Counted from the stretch's first letter, positions 16,981 through 25,530 are shown. The stretch: DNA of 36,127 nucleotides from Ruminococcaceae bacterium UBA1417 (GCA_002305575.1 DBPP01000020.1:12029-48155), one strand, 5' to 3'. Numbers and translations: made by a program. The notes: generated by a model not told the origin, from the letters alone.

Positions 16981-17478
16981 ATGGAAAACTTTGACATCAA
17001 TTCTCTCGGTATCGCGCTGGCGCTTCTCGGCGCCGCACTGGCAGCCCTGATGGCCGGCATCGGCTCCGCCATCGGCGTCGGCATGACCGGACAGGCCGCG
17101 GCGGGCGTTGTTACGGAAAACCCATCCATGTTCGGTAAAGTCCTGATCCTCCTGCTGCTTCCGGGCACGCAGGGCATTTACGGTCTGCTCATCGCATTCC
17201 TCACGCTCGCCAACATCGGCATTCTCGGCGGCAGCGGCGACGTTTCCTTCGCACAGGGTCTTCTGTACCTCGCAGCCTGCCTGCCGATGGCCTTTGTGGG
17301 CCTGGTTTCCGCAAAGCAGCAGGCCAAGGCAGCCGTGGCTTCCATCTCGCTCGTTGCAAAACGCCCGGACCAGTTTGGCAAGGCAATGATCATCCCCGCG
17401 ATGGTGGAAACATACGCCGTTCTGGCGCTGCTCATTTCCCTGCTCGCCGTTGCAAACATCGGCAGCATCGCGATTTAA
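16981..17478 (+). CDS. ntpK: V-type ATPase subunit K (proteolipid ring, Na+-type ligands)
   Basis: A 165-residue duplicated proteolipid with four membrane spans in two hairpins; several copies form the rotor ring. Aligned by eye to Enterococcus hirae NtpK, all five known Na+ ligands are present: Leu60, Thr63 and Gln64 in LLPGTQG, Gln114 in AKQQAK, and the ion-carrying Glu143 in PAMVETYAVL. Only the second hairpin has a membrane carboxylate, which in V-type rings gives a low ion/ATP ratio suited to pumping. This points to a Na+ pump rather than a proton pump, by homology. The ATG at 16981 follows GGAGG within the end of ntpI. An in-frame upstream ATG at 16858 lies deep inside ntpI and would add a non-homologous extension, so I rejected it. 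Confidence 0.95.
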   Translation: MENFDINSLGIALALLGAALAALMAGIGSAIGVGMTGQAAAGVVTENPSMFGKVLILLLLPGTQGIYGLLIAFLTLANIGILGGSGDVSFAQGLLYLAACLPMAFVGLVSAKQQAKAAVASISLVAKRPDQFGKAMIIPAMVETYAVLALLISLLAVANIGSIAI

Positions 17479-17490
17479 AAGGAGCGGCGT

Positions 17491-18081
17491 ATGGCTACAG
17501 GACTGGACAGGATCTTGGAACAGATCCGCGAACAGGCCGAGCAGCAGGCCCGCGAAACGGTAGCCGCCGCTGAGCGGGACGCTGCGGCACGGCTCGAGAA
17601 AGCTGCGCAGGCAGCGGAAGACGAGGCTGCGGCACTCGAGGAAAACGGTGCCGCGCAGGCCGAAGACATCCGCCAGCGCGCGCAATCGGCCGCCGCCTTC
17701 GGCCGCCGTCGCACGCTGCTCGCTGCCAAGCAAAGCGCAATCCGCGATACGATTGCCGCGGCAATGGCGGAGCTGCGCGCGCTGTCCGACGGCGAATACT
17801 TTGCCGTGCTCGCGCGGCTTGCGCAGAAATACGCGGTGGACGGCGATGCAGAGATGCGCCTGAACGCCGCGGATCTCAAGCGCCTGCCCGCCGGCTTTGA
17901 GGACAGACTGAACAAAGCTGTCGGCCGCGGGCACATCACCGTATCCAAAACACCGTGCGATCTTCCCGACGGCTTTGTGCTCGTCTACGACGGCATTGAC
18001 GTAAACTGCACGTTCGACGCGCTCTTTGAAGCGGAGGCGGACGCGCTGCAGGACATTGCGGGCGGTATGCTCTTTGCATGA
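17491..18081 (+). CDS. ntpE: V-type ATPase subunit E (peripheral stalk)
   Basis: A 196-residue stalk subunit. The N-terminal 85 residues form a long charged helix (LDRILEQIREQAEQQARET and following), and the C-terminal part is a compact alpha/beta domain that binds the top of the catalytic head. It pairs with the ntpF product. Length agrees with other bacterial subunit E proteins (about 190-200). The ATG at 17491 has AAAGGAG eight to nine nt upstream. The gene begins 12 nt after ntpK. The helix is unusually alanine-rich, in keeping with the GC-rich genome. Confidence 0.85.
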   Translation: MATGLDRILEQIREQAEQQARETVAAAERDAAARLEKAAQAAEDEAAALEENGAAQAEDIRQRAQSAAAFGRRRTLLAAKQSAIRDTIAAAMAELRALSDGEYFAVLARLAQKYAVDGDAEMRLNAADLKRLPAGFEDRLNKAVGRGHITVSKTPCDLPDGFVLVYDGIDVNCTFDALFEAEADALQDIAGGMLFA

Positions 18082-18112
18082 GCCGCCACACACAAGCAAA
18101 GGAGAACGCACG

Positions 18113-19072
18113 ATGGCAGAGGAATACATTTACGCCGTGGCGCGTATCAAAACGCGGGAGCTTACGCTCCTGACACAGCAGGACATCGACCGGCTGATGG
18201 CGTGCAAAACGCCGGCAGAATGCCTCCGCGCGCTGGCCGATAAGGGCTGGGACACCGGCGGCAAAACCGCCGAAGCCGTTCTCGCAGCCGAGACGGAAAA
18301 AACCTGGGCGCTCATGCATGAGTTGACGCCCGACCTCTCGCCGTTCCATGTGCTGCTGTATCCCACGGATTTCAACAATTTGAAGGCGGCGATCAAATGC
18401 GCCGTCACGGGCGCCGCGCCACACAATGTCTTTATGGCAGGCGGTACGGTGCCGGTGCAGACCATACAGGCCGCTGTGCGGCAGAACGATTTTTCCGCCT
18501 TGCCGGACTTCATGGCAAAGCCCGCGGCTGAGGCGATGCAGGTTCTGCTGCGCACGCGGGACGGCCAGCGCTGCGACACAATTCTCGACCGCGCCTGCCT
18601 CACGGCGATCCGCACCGCGGGTCGGGAAAGCCAAAACCCGCTGATCGACGGCTTCGCCGAACTGAAGGTTGCGGTTTCGGATATCAAAATCGCGGCCCGC
18701 GCCCGGCATACGGGGAAAAACCGCGCTTTTCTCACGGAGAGCCTCGCCCCCTGCGACACACTCGATCTCGACGCGCTTTCCGAAGCGGCGCTGAAAAACG
18801 AGCAGGCGCTCTATGAGTACCTGAGCCGTACCGATTATGCGGACGGTGTGGAGCCGCTGAAGGCCGGCGCTTCGGCCTTTGAAAAGTGGAGCGATAACCG
18901 ACAGACGGCGCTGGTAAAAACCATTGGCCGGCAGGATTATTTCACGGTCGCACCGCTGCTCGGCTACGTGATTGCGCGGCAGAATGAGATTGCCGCCGTG
19001 CGCATCATTCTCTCCGGCAAGCTCAACGGCTTGTCGGACGAGAGAATCCGGGCGCGACTGCGGGAAATGTAA
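18113..19072 (+). CDS. ntpC: V-type ATPase subunit C (rotor-to-ring adaptor)
   Basis: A 319-residue subunit of the V-ATPase subunit C / archaeal C (eukaryotic d) family. It is funnel-shaped and joins the central rotor (D and F subunits) to the proteolipid ring. Recognisable stretches are the N-terminal YIYAVARIKTRE, LYPTDFNNLKAAIKC, and the C-terminal PLLGYVIARQNEIAAVRIIL, which is the best conserved part of the family. The ATG at 18113 follows AAAGGAGAA; the frame is open back to 18026 inside ntpE but without a start signal. Length is slightly below the usual 325-345. Confidence 0.92.
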   Translation: MAEEYIYAVARIKTRELTLLTQQDIDRLMACKTPAECLRALADKGWDTGGKTAEAVLAAETEKTWALMHELTPDLSPFHVLLYPTDFNNLKAAIKCAVTGAAPHNVFMAGGTVPVQTIQAAVRQNDFSALPDFMAKPAAEAMQVLLRTRDGQRCDTILDRACLTAIRTAGRESQNPLIDGFAELKVAVSDIKIAARARHTGKNRAFLTESLAPCDTLDLDALSEAALKNEQALYEYLSRTDYADGVEPLKAGASAFEKWSDNRQTALVKTIGRQDYFTVAPLLGYVIARQNEIAAVRIILSGKLNGLSDERIRARLREM

Positions 19073-19118
19073 GGCTGTTTTTTCCGCTTCCCGTCCAATC
19101 GGAAAGGATGTTTTAATT

Positions 19119-19442
19119 TTGTACAGAGCAGCAGTCATCGGAGACCGCGACAGCATCTACGGTTTTGCGGCGCTCGGGCTCGATGTCTTCCCTATTGACG
19201 ACACCGAAACCGGCAGCCAGACCCTGCGCCGTCTGGCGGAAGGCGAATACGCCGTGATCTACATCACCGAGGCGTTGGCCGCCGCACTGGAGCGCGAGCT
19301 CAACCATTACCGGCTTCTGCCCCTGCCGGCCATCATCCCGATTCCGGGCATCACGGGCAACACGGGTATGGGAATCCGGATGGTACGCAAATCGGTCGAG
19401 CAGGCCGTCGGCTCCGATATCATCTTCAACGAAAAAGATTAA
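19119..19442 (+). CDS. ntpG: V-type ATPase subunit F (NtpG, central rotor)
   Basis: A 107-residue subunit with a Rossmann-like fold: YRAAVIGDRDSIYGFAALG at the N-terminus, EGEYAVIYITEALA in the middle and the hinge LPAIIPIPG before the C-terminal helix that packs on subunit D. It belongs to the central stalk. The start is TTG at 19119, ten nt after GGAAAGGA (19101-19108); no in-frame ATG or GTG is available close to the homologous start. This is the second TTG start in the operon. The order C-F-A matches other bacterial V-ATPase operons. Confidence 0.92.
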   Translation: MYRAAVIGDRDSIYGFAALGLDVFPIDDTETGSQTLRRLAEGEYAVIYITEALAAALERELNHYRLLPLPAIIPIPGITGNTGMGIRMVRKSVEQAVGSDIIFNEKD

Positions 19443-19464
19443 AGAAACAGGTGACTGAAAGCAA

Positions 19465-21237
19465 ATGAGCAAAGGCACAATCAAAAAAGTAGCCGGTCCG
19501 CTCGTCGTCGCCCGCGGCATGCGCGACGCCAACATGTTTGACGTCGTGCGCGTCAGCGAACAACGGCTGATCGGCGAAATCATAGAAATTCACGGCGACG
19601 AAGCCTCCATTCAGGTCTACGAGGAAACCTCCGGCCTCGGCCCCGGCGCCCCGGTGGAATCCACGGGCGAACCGATGAGCGTGGAGCTCGGCCCAGGCCT
19701 CATCAGCTCGATCTACGACGGTATCCAGCGTCCGCTCGACGCCATCATGCAGATTTCGGGCAACAACTTAAAGCGCGGCGTTGAGGTTCCCGCGCTCAAG
19801 CGCGACGTCAAATGGAGTTTCATGCCTGCAATGCAGGCGGGCGACGCTGTGCAGGGCGGCGACATTCTCGGCACCGTACAGGAAACCGAGATCGTCGTAC
19901 ACAAGATCCTCGTGCCGGCCGGCGTGCGCGGCACAATCCGCTCCATTGCCGCCGGCGAATACACGGTGACGGATACCGTCGCCGTCATCGACACCCCGAA
20001 CGGCAGCAGCGTGAACATCACGCTCATGCAGAAATGGCCTGTGCGCCGCGGCCGCCCGTACCAGCGCAAGCTTTCCCCAGACATGCCGCTGATCACCGGC
20101 CAGCGTGTCATCGACACGCTGTTTCCAATTGCCAAAGGCGGCGTTGCGGCGGTGCCGGGTCCGTTCGGCAGCGGCAAAACCGTCGTGCAGCACCAGCTCG
20201 CGAAATGGGCCGAGGCGGACATCGTCGTATACATCGGCTGTGGCGAACGCGGCAACGAGATGACGGACGTTTTGAACGAGTTTCCGGAACTCATTGACCC
20301 GAAAACCGGCTATTCCTTGATGAAGCGCACGGTACTGATCGCCAATACTTCGGATATGCCGGTTGCAGCGCGCGAAGCTTCGATCTACACCGGTATCACG
20401 ATTGCAGAATATTTCCGGGATATGGGCTATTCCGTCGCCCTGATGGCGGATTCGACCTCCCGTTGGGCTGAAGCGCTGCGTGAGATGTCCGGTCGCCTCG
20501 AGGAGATGCCCGGCGAAGAAGGCTACCCCGCCTACCTTGGCAGCCGTCTCGCCCAGTTTTACGAGCGCGCGGGCCGCGTGATTACACTCGGCAGCGAAGG
20601 ACGCGAGGGTGCGCTCTCCGTCATCGGCGCGGTTTCCCCGCCGGGCGGCGATATTTCCGAGCCGGTTTCGCAGGCGACGCTGCGCATCGTCAAGGTGTTC
20701 TGGGGCCTCGACTCCAATCTCGCCTACAAGCGGCATTTCCCGGCGGTCAACTGGTTGACCTCCTATTCCCTCTATGTGGACACGATGGCCAACTGGTTCA
20801 ACACAAACGTGGCCGCGGACTGGATGGACCTGCGGGCGCGTCTGATGCGCCTGCTGCAGGACGAAGCGGAACTGGAGGAAATTGTCAAACTTGTCGGTAT
20901 GGACGCGCTTTCGGCGCCGGACCGCCTGAAGCTGGAGGCCGCACGGTCGATCCGTGAAGACTTCCTGCATCAGAACGCCTTCGACGAAACGGACACCTAC
21001 ACAAGTCTGGAAAAACAGCATGACATGATGCTGCTCGTCATACGCTATTACGACCAGTGCACGGCGGCGCTTGAAAAAGGCGCGAAGGCCGACGATCTGA
21101 TCGCCCTGCCCGTGCGCGAGCGTATCGGGCGCTTCAAATACGTTGCACCGGACCAGGTTGCAGCGGAATACAGCGAAATCTGCGCGGTACTCGAGCAGGA
21201 AATCAACCGCGCCGTGCAGAATAAGGAGGCGTTCTGA
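19465..21237 (+). CDS. ntpA: V-type ATPase catalytic subunit A
   Basis: A 590-residue catalytic subunit of the V1 head. The P-loop GPFGSGKT is at residues 232-239, and the catalytic glutamate is Glu261 in GCGERGNEMTD. The non-homologous region specific to A subunits lies between the N-terminal barrel and the P-loop (VPAGVRGTIRSIAAGEYTV). SPPGGDISEPV follows in the nucleotide domain. The length is normal and no intein is inserted at the P-loop, a site where inteins occur in some archaeal and yeast homologues. The ATG at 19465 is preceded by AGGTGA at a rather long distance. Its stop overlaps the start of subunit B in TGATG, which suggests translational coupling. Confidence 0.98.
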   Translation: MSKGTIKKVAGPLVVARGMRDANMFDVVRVSEQRLIGEIIEIHGDEASIQVYEETSGLGPGAPVESTGEPMSVELGPGLISSIYDGIQRPLDAIMQISGNNLKRGVEVPALKRDVKWSFMPAMQAGDAVQGGDILGTVQETEIVVHKILVPAGVRGTIRSIAAGEYTVTDTVAVIDTPNGSSVNITLMQKWPVRRGRPYQRKLSPDMPLITGQRVIDTLFPIAKGGVAAVPGPFGSGKTVVQHQLAKWAEADIVVYIGCGERGNEMTDVLNEFPELIDPKTGYSLMKRTVLIANTSDMPVAAREASIYTGITIAEYFRDMGYSVALMADSTSRWAEALREMSGRLEEMPGEEGYPAYLGSRLAQFYERAGRVITLGSEGREGALSVIGAVSPPGGDISEPVSQATLRIVKVFWGLDSNLAYKRHFPAVNWLTSYSLYVDTMANWFNTNVAADWMDLRARLMRLLQDEAELEEIVKLVGMDALSAPDRLKLEAARSIREDFLHQNAFDETDTYTSLEKQHDMMLLVIRYYDQCTAALEKGAKADDLIALPVRERIGRFKYVAPDQVAAEYSEICAVLEQEINRAVQNKEAF

Positions 21238-22610
21238 TGCCAAAGGAATACAGAACCATACAGGAAGTCGCCGGCCCGCTGATGCTCGTCAAGGGCGTGG
21301 AAAATGTCACGTATGACGAACTGGCGGAAATTGAGCTGGCAAACGGGGAAAAGCGGCGCTGCAAGGTGCTGGAAATCAACGAAGGCAACGCGCTTGTGCA
21401 GCTCTTCGAGAGCTCCACCGGCATCAATCTGTCGAACAGCCGCGTGCGTTTTCTCGGCCGTACGATGGAACTCGGCGTCAGCGAGGATATGCTGGGCCGT
21501 GTTTTTGACGGTCTCGGCCGTCCAATCGACGACGGGCCGGAAATCCTGCCCGAGCAGCGCCGCGACATCAACGGCCTGCCGATGAACCCGGCCGCCCGCA
21601 GTTACCCGCAGGAATTCATTCAGACCGGTGTTTCAGCCATTGACGGCCTGAACACACTGGTCCGCGGCCAGAAGCTGCCGATTTTCTCGGCGTCCGGCCT
21701 GCCGCACGCACAGCTTGCGGCGCAGATCGCGCGCCAGGCGAAGGTGCGCGGCACGAACGACCCGTTTGTCGTCGTGTTCGCCGCGCTGGGCATCACGTTC
21801 GAGGAGTCAAACTTCTTCATTGAGAGCTTCAAGGAAACCGGCGCCATCGACCGCACGGTCATGTTTGTCAACCTGGCGAACGATCCCGCCATCGAGCGCA
21901 TTGCGACGCCTCGCATGGCGCTGACCGCTGCGGAATACCTCGCTTTTGAAAAGAACTATCATGTGCTCGTCATTTTGACCGATATCACGAACTATGCCGA
22001 CGCTTTGCGCGAGGTTTCCGCCGCGCGCAAGGAGGTGCCCGGCCGCCGCGGCTACCCGGGCTACATGTACACCGACCTTGCGTCCCTTTACGAGCGCGCT
22101 GGCCGTCAGAACGGCAAAACCGGTTCCATTACGATGATCCCGATCCTCACGATGCCCGAAGACGACAAAACCCATCCAATTCCCGACCTGACCGGCTACA
22201 TCACCGAGGGGCAGATCATTCTCAGCCGTGAGCTGTACCGCAAGAACATCGCGCCGCCGATCGACGTACTGCCCTCGCTGTCCCGTCTGAAGGACAAGGG
22301 CATCGGCGAAGGCAAAACGCGTGCCGACCACGCCAGCACAATGAACCAGCTGTTTGCCGCCTATGCGCGCGGCAAGGACGCCAAGGAGCTGATGGTAGTG
22401 CTCGGCGAAGCCGCCCTGACGGACATTGACAAGCTTTACGCCAAATTTGCCGACGCCTTCGAAAACGAGTACGTTTCCCAGGGTTACACGACCAACCGCG
22501 ACATCGAGGATACGCTCACGCTCGGCTGGAAGCTGCTTTCCATCCTGCCCCGCAGCGAGCTCAAGCGCATCAACGACAAGTTCCTGGACGCGTATTATGG
22601 AAAGGTGTGA
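21237..22610 (+). CDS. ntpB: V-type ATPase regulatory subunit B
   Basis: A 457-residue nucleotide-binding but non-catalytic partner of subunit A in the hexameric head. Family blocks are seen in QTGVSAIDGLNTLVRGQKLP, SASGLPHAQLAAQIARQA (the degenerate P-loop region of B subunits) and GRRGYPGYMYTDLA. The C-terminal helical part includes GEGKTRADHASTMNQL. Length is normal (about 455-465). The ATG overlaps the ntpA stop by one base; AAGGAGG lies 5-6 nt upstream within the end of ntpA. A and B are expected in equal amounts, consistent with the coupled junction. Confidence 0.98.
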   Translation: MPKEYRTIQEVAGPLMLVKGVENVTYDELAEIELANGEKRRCKVLEINEGNALVQLFESSTGINLSNSRVRFLGRTMELGVSEDMLGRVFDGLGRPIDDGPEILPEQRRDINGLPMNPAARSYPQEFIQTGVSAIDGLNTLVRGQKLPIFSASGLPHAQLAAQIARQAKVRGTNDPFVVVFAALGITFEESNFFIESFKETGAIDRTVMFVNLANDPAIERIATPRMALTAAEYLAFEKNYHVLVILTDITNYADALREVSAARKEVPGRRGYPGYMYTDLASLYERAGRQNGKTGSITMIPILTMPEDDKTHPIPDLTGYITEGQIILSRELYRKNIAPPIDVLPSLSRLKDKGIGEGKTRADHASTMNQLFAAYARGKDAKELMVVLGEAALTDIDKLYAKFADAFENEYVSQGYTTNRDIEDTLTLGWKLLSILPRSELKRINDKFLDAYYGKV

Positions 22611-22616
22611 TGCACA

Positions 22617-23273
22617 ATGGCAGGCACACAGGTCAACCCTACCCGCATGGAGCTTACGCGGCTGAAAAAAAAGCTGGTCACGGCCGTGCGCGGCCATAAG
22701 CTCCTCAAGGACAAACGCGATGAGCTGATGCGCCAGTTCCTCGACCGCGTGCGTGAAAACAAAGCGCTGCGCGAAGAGGTGGAGGCTGCGCTCGTCGCCG
22801 CAAACGCCGATTTCATGCTCGCCCGCGCCGGTATGCCGGACGAAATGATGAACACGGCGCTGCTCGCCCCAAAGCAGGAGGTTTCCATTTCCGCGGGCAC
22901 GCAGAACGTCATGAGCGTAGAGATTCCGGACTTTGATTTCAAAACGCGCACACCCGACCCGAACGACATCTATTCCTATGGCTACGCTTTTACGACCGGC
23001 GATCTGGATGACGCCATCCGTTCGCTTTCCGATGTATTTCCGAAAATGTTGAAGCTGGCCGAGGTGGAGAAATCCTGCCAGCTGATGGCGGCGGAAATCG
23101 AAAAAACGCGCCGGCGCGTCAACGCGCTGGAACACGTGATGATCCCGGAGCTACAGGAAAACATCAAGTACATCACGATGAAGCTCGATGAAAACGAACG
23201 CTCGACGCAAATCCGCCTGATGAAGGTGAAGGATATGATGTTGCAGGAGGCGCACCATTACGAAACCATTTGA
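22617..23273 (+). CDS. ntpD: V-type ATPase subunit D (central rotor shaft)
   Basis: A 218-residue subunit that forms the antiparallel coiled-coil shaft turning inside the A3B3 head. The N-terminal helix starts NPTRMELTRLKKKL and the C-terminal helix has TRRRVNALEHVMIPEL, both conserved in the family. The middle part forms the short hairpin domain that contacts subunit F. The ATG at 22617 is 6 nt after the ntpB stop with AAAGGTG upstream. It is the last gene of the operon; no ntpH or ntpJ-like (Ktr) gene follows, unlike in E. hirae. Confidence 0.96.
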   Translation: MAGTQVNPTRMELTRLKKKLVTAVRGHKLLKDKRDELMRQFLDRVRENKALREEVEAALVAANADFMLARAGMPDEMMNTALLAPKQEVSISAGTQNVMSVEIPDFDFKTRTPDPNDIYSYGYAFTTGDLDDAIRSLSDVFPKMLKLAEVEKSCQLMAAEIEKTRRRVNALEHVMIPELQENIKYITMKLDENERSTQIRLMKVKDMMLQEAHHYETI

Positions 23274-23339
23274 TTTCTGAATAGAAAAGAGCGCTTTCTG
23301 CCGGTGTGAACTGAACCAGCAAAAACGGACAGCAGACAA

Positions 23340-23378
23340 AAGGCCCCCTGTGTAGGAAAAGACTACACAGGGGGCCTT
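23340..23378. terminator. Long hairpin after the V-ATPase operon
   Basis: A perfect 16-bp stem (23340-23355 with 23363-23378, core GGCCCCCTGTGTAG) with a 7-nt loop, 66 nt after the ntpD stop. It has no T tract on the plus strand and only TTTT on the minus strand, so it may stabilise the 3' end or back up the next terminator rather than end transcription alone. Confidence 0.6.
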
Positions 23379-23442
23379 CATAGTGAAAAGGAATTTGTAC
23401 AGGCGCAAGATTTCCCATACCGCAATGGCTTCTGCGCAACAA

Positions 23443-23480
23443 AAAGGGCTTTCCTGTTTTTTGGAAAGCCCTTTGGTTTT
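23443..23480. terminator. Bidirectional terminator between the V-ATPase and ABC transporter operons
   Basis: A 12-bp stem AAAGGGCTTTCC/GGAAAGCCCTTT (23443-23454 with 23463-23474), followed by GGTTTTAAATTTT on the plus strand and TTTTT-rich sequence on the minus strand. It can end both convergent operons. Confidence 0.85.
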
Positions 23481-23491
23481 AAATTTTGCTT

Positions 23492-24382
23492 TTAGCCCTT
23501 AACTGCGCCGATCGTAATGCCCTTGACAAAATACTTCTGGAAGAACGGATACACAACCAGAACCGGAAGCACGCCGACCACCGCGATGGCCATACGGATA
23601 CCGGTGCTCGGCATCGTAGCTGAAATTTCTGCAGCGGAGGCTGCGTCCATGCCGCTCTTCAAGGCCTGTACGTCACGCAGCATCTCATTCAAAAGCACCT
23701 GAATGCTGTACAAGCTCTTAGTCTGCTGCAAATAGTAGAGACCGTTTTTCCAGTCGTTCCAGTAGGAAAGACCGATCAGCAGCGTCATCGTTGCGATCAT
23801 CGGCACGCTCATCGGGACAACGACCGTACCCAGAATGCGGAACTCGCCGGCGCCGTCGATACGCGCGGCTTCGATAACGGCATCCGGAATGTTTGTGTTG
23901 AAATATGTGCGCATCATGATGACATAGAACGCGTTGACAAGCAGGGACGGGATGATCAGCGCCCAGATCGTGCTGCTCACCTTGATGTAACGCGTGTACA
24001 TGATGTACGTCGGTACCAGACCGCCGGAAAACAGCATCGTGAAGAACACGTAAAACGCAAGTGCATTGCGGCCCGGCAGATCACGGCGGGAAAGCGGGTA
24101 CGCCATGAGGATCGTCATCGTAAGGCCGGCCACCGTGCCAACCACCGTGGAAAGGATCGTAATGCCGTACGCACTGAAGATCTTATTGCTGCTCTTGAAC
24201 ATGTAGCTGTACGCATCCAGGCTGAATTTCGCGGGAATGAACGAATAGCCGCTGCGGATCAGCTCGTTTTCATCCGTAAAGGAGGATGCGATCAGCAGAA
24301 CAAACGGAAGGATACAGCACAGCGAGAGAAAGACCATCACGATGTGTGCGCCGACCTGAAAGCTTTTATTCTTTTCGACCAT
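23492..24382 (-). CDS. Carbohydrate ABC transporter permease (LplC/YtcP-like)
   Basis: A 296-residue inner-membrane permease of the MalG-type (CUT1) class. It has six predicted spans, an N-terminal segment typical of LplC/YtcP proteins (SLCCILPFVLLIASSFTDE), and the EAA loop that docks on the ATPase, EAARIDGAGEFRILGTVVVP. The C-terminus KYFVKGITIGAVKG is typical of this subgroup. It lies 18 nt after the partner permease gene and is the last gene before the terminator. No ATP-binding subunit is encoded in the locus, which is usual for this class; a shared MsmX-type ATPase elsewhere would be required. Substrate is probably an oligosaccharide or polysaccharide fragment, not defined here. Confidence 0.93.
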   Translation of the reverse strand: MVEKNKSFQVGAHIVMVFLSLCCILPFVLLIASSFTDENELIRSGYSFIPAKFSLDAYSYMFKSSNKIFSAYGITILSTVVGTVAGLTMTILMAYPLSRRDLPGRNALAFYVFFTMLFSGGLVPTYIMYTRYIKVSSTIWALIIPSLLVNAFYVIMMRTYFNTNIPDAVIEAARIDGAGEFRILGTVVVPMSVPMIATMTLLIGLSYWNDWKNGLYYLQQTKSLYSIQVLLNEMLRDVQALKSGMDAASAAEISATMPSTGIRMAIAVVGVLPVLVVYPFFQKYFVKGITIGAVKG

Positions 24383-24400
24383 GGTGATTTTCCCTCCTTC

Positions 24401-25372
24401 TTAGAACAATCCGTTCTCTTCGCCGCCGACCTTCTTAACGCCCCAGTTGGCGAGAAGAACGAGGACAAAGCCGACCACGCTCTGGTAAACGCCCGCCGCC
24501 GAAGCCATCGGGATATCGTTCAGGGTGGTGAGTGCGCGGTAAACGTATGTATCGATGGTACTCGTCACATCGATCAGCGGACCGGAATCCATCGGCACCT
24601 GATAGAACAGACCGAAATCGGAATAGAAGATCTTGCCGATCGCCATCAGGGTCAGCGTGATGATCGTGGGCAGGAGGTTCGGAATGGTGACGTTCCAGAT
24701 CTGCTGCCAACGGTTTGCACCGTCGATAACAGCCGCCTCATAATAGCCCTGGTCAATGCCGACAAGCGTGGCATAGTAGAGAATGCAATCGTAACCGAAA
24801 ACTTTCCAGAGGTGAACAATCACGAGAATAAACGGCCAATACTTGGGTTCGGTATACCAGGAGATCGGCTCCGCGCCAAAAGCTTTGAGGACCGTATTGT
24901 TGATGAAGCCCGTCTCCGAGCTGAGAAGCGCGAAAACCAGATAGCTGACCACGATGATGGAGATCAGGTACGGCAGAAGGATTACCGTCTGATACACCTG
25001 CTTCATCTTCCTGCTCGTGATTTCATTCAGCAGAATCGCAATCGTGATCGCAAACACGGTGCCCAGCACAATAAAGCACAGATTGTACAGGATCGTATTG
25101 CGCGTGATTGTAAAGGCGTCCTTTGTCTTGAAGAGGTAGGTGAAGTTGCTGAAGCCCACCCAATCGCTGGCCAGGATACCTTTACGCCAGTTGACCCGCT
25201 TAAACGCGATGATCAGACCGGTCATGGGCAGGTACTTGTCCATCAGGAGATACAGCGCACCCGGCAGGAACATCAGGTACAGCGGGATACAGCGGTAGAA
25301 ACGCAGCCATTTTCTCGGCTTTGTCGTGCGCGCCTTCATTTTCCGCTCCAGCGCCGCAGATTTAGTCGACAT
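24401..25372 (-). CDS. Carbohydrate ABC transporter permease (LplB-like)
   Basis: A 323-residue permease of the MalF-type LplB subgroup. After a basic N-terminus, the first span (YLMFLPGALYLLMDKYLPM) and the block GLIIAFKRVNWRKGI are typical of the subgroup. The EAA loop is EAAVIDGANRWQQIWNVTIP. I chose ATG at 25372 (protein begins MSTKSAALERK) because GAAAGGGG lies 11 nt upstream; the frame is open to 25435, but that part runs through an intercistronic hairpin and is not like the family. It pairs with the LplC-like permease downstream and the lipoprotein binding protein upstream. Confidence 0.92.
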   Translation of the reverse strand: MSTKSAALERKMKARTTKPRKWLRFYRCIPLYLMFLPGALYLLMDKYLPMTGLIIAFKRVNWRKGILASDWVGFSNFTYLFKTKDAFTITRNTILYNLCFIVLGTVFAITIAILLNEITSRKMKQVYQTVILLPYLISIIVVSYLVFALLSSETGFINNTVLKAFGAEPISWYTEPKYWPFILVIVHLWKVFGYDCILYYATLVGIDQGYYEAAVIDGANRWQQIWNVTIPNLLPTIITLTLMAIGKIFYSDFGLFYQVPMDSGPLIDVTSTIDTYVYRALTTLNDIPMASAAGVYQSVVGFVLVLLANWGVKKVGGEENGLF

Positions 25373-25421
25373 GGTTTTGAAAACCCCTTTCAAACTTATT
25401 TTCCTTTTGGAAACACATCCA

Positions 25422-25475
25422 AAGGACATGGGCATGCACAGAAAACCACGCGCCTCTGTACATGCCCATGTCCTT
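25422..25475 (-). repeat. Intercistronic long inverted repeat (mRNA hairpin)
   Basis: Two 21-nt arms (25422-25442 and 25455-25475, core GGACATGGGCATG / CATGCCCATGTCC) match with a single internal mismatch around a 12-nt loop. The repeat lies between the binding-protein stop and the first permease. It has no T tract on the minus strand, so it is more like a 3'-stabilising or processing hairpin that would let the binding protein be made in excess. Shorter flanking inverted repeats share parts of its arms. Confidence 0.7.
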
Positions 25476-25530
25476 CCCCAAAAAGGGAAAGGACACGGAT
25501 TTTAAAGCAAAACTGCTTTGAATACGAATT

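Noticed and set aside
18972..19118. An upstream extension of subunit F.
   Set aside because: It overlaps the end of subunit C in another frame and has no start signal; the homologous N-terminus begins at the TTG at 19119.
14483..23273. An F1Fo ATP synthase operon.
   Set aside because: The subunit set (I, four-span K, E, C, F, A, B, D) and the long A subunit with its extra region are V-type; no delta, gamma or epsilon of the F-type is present.
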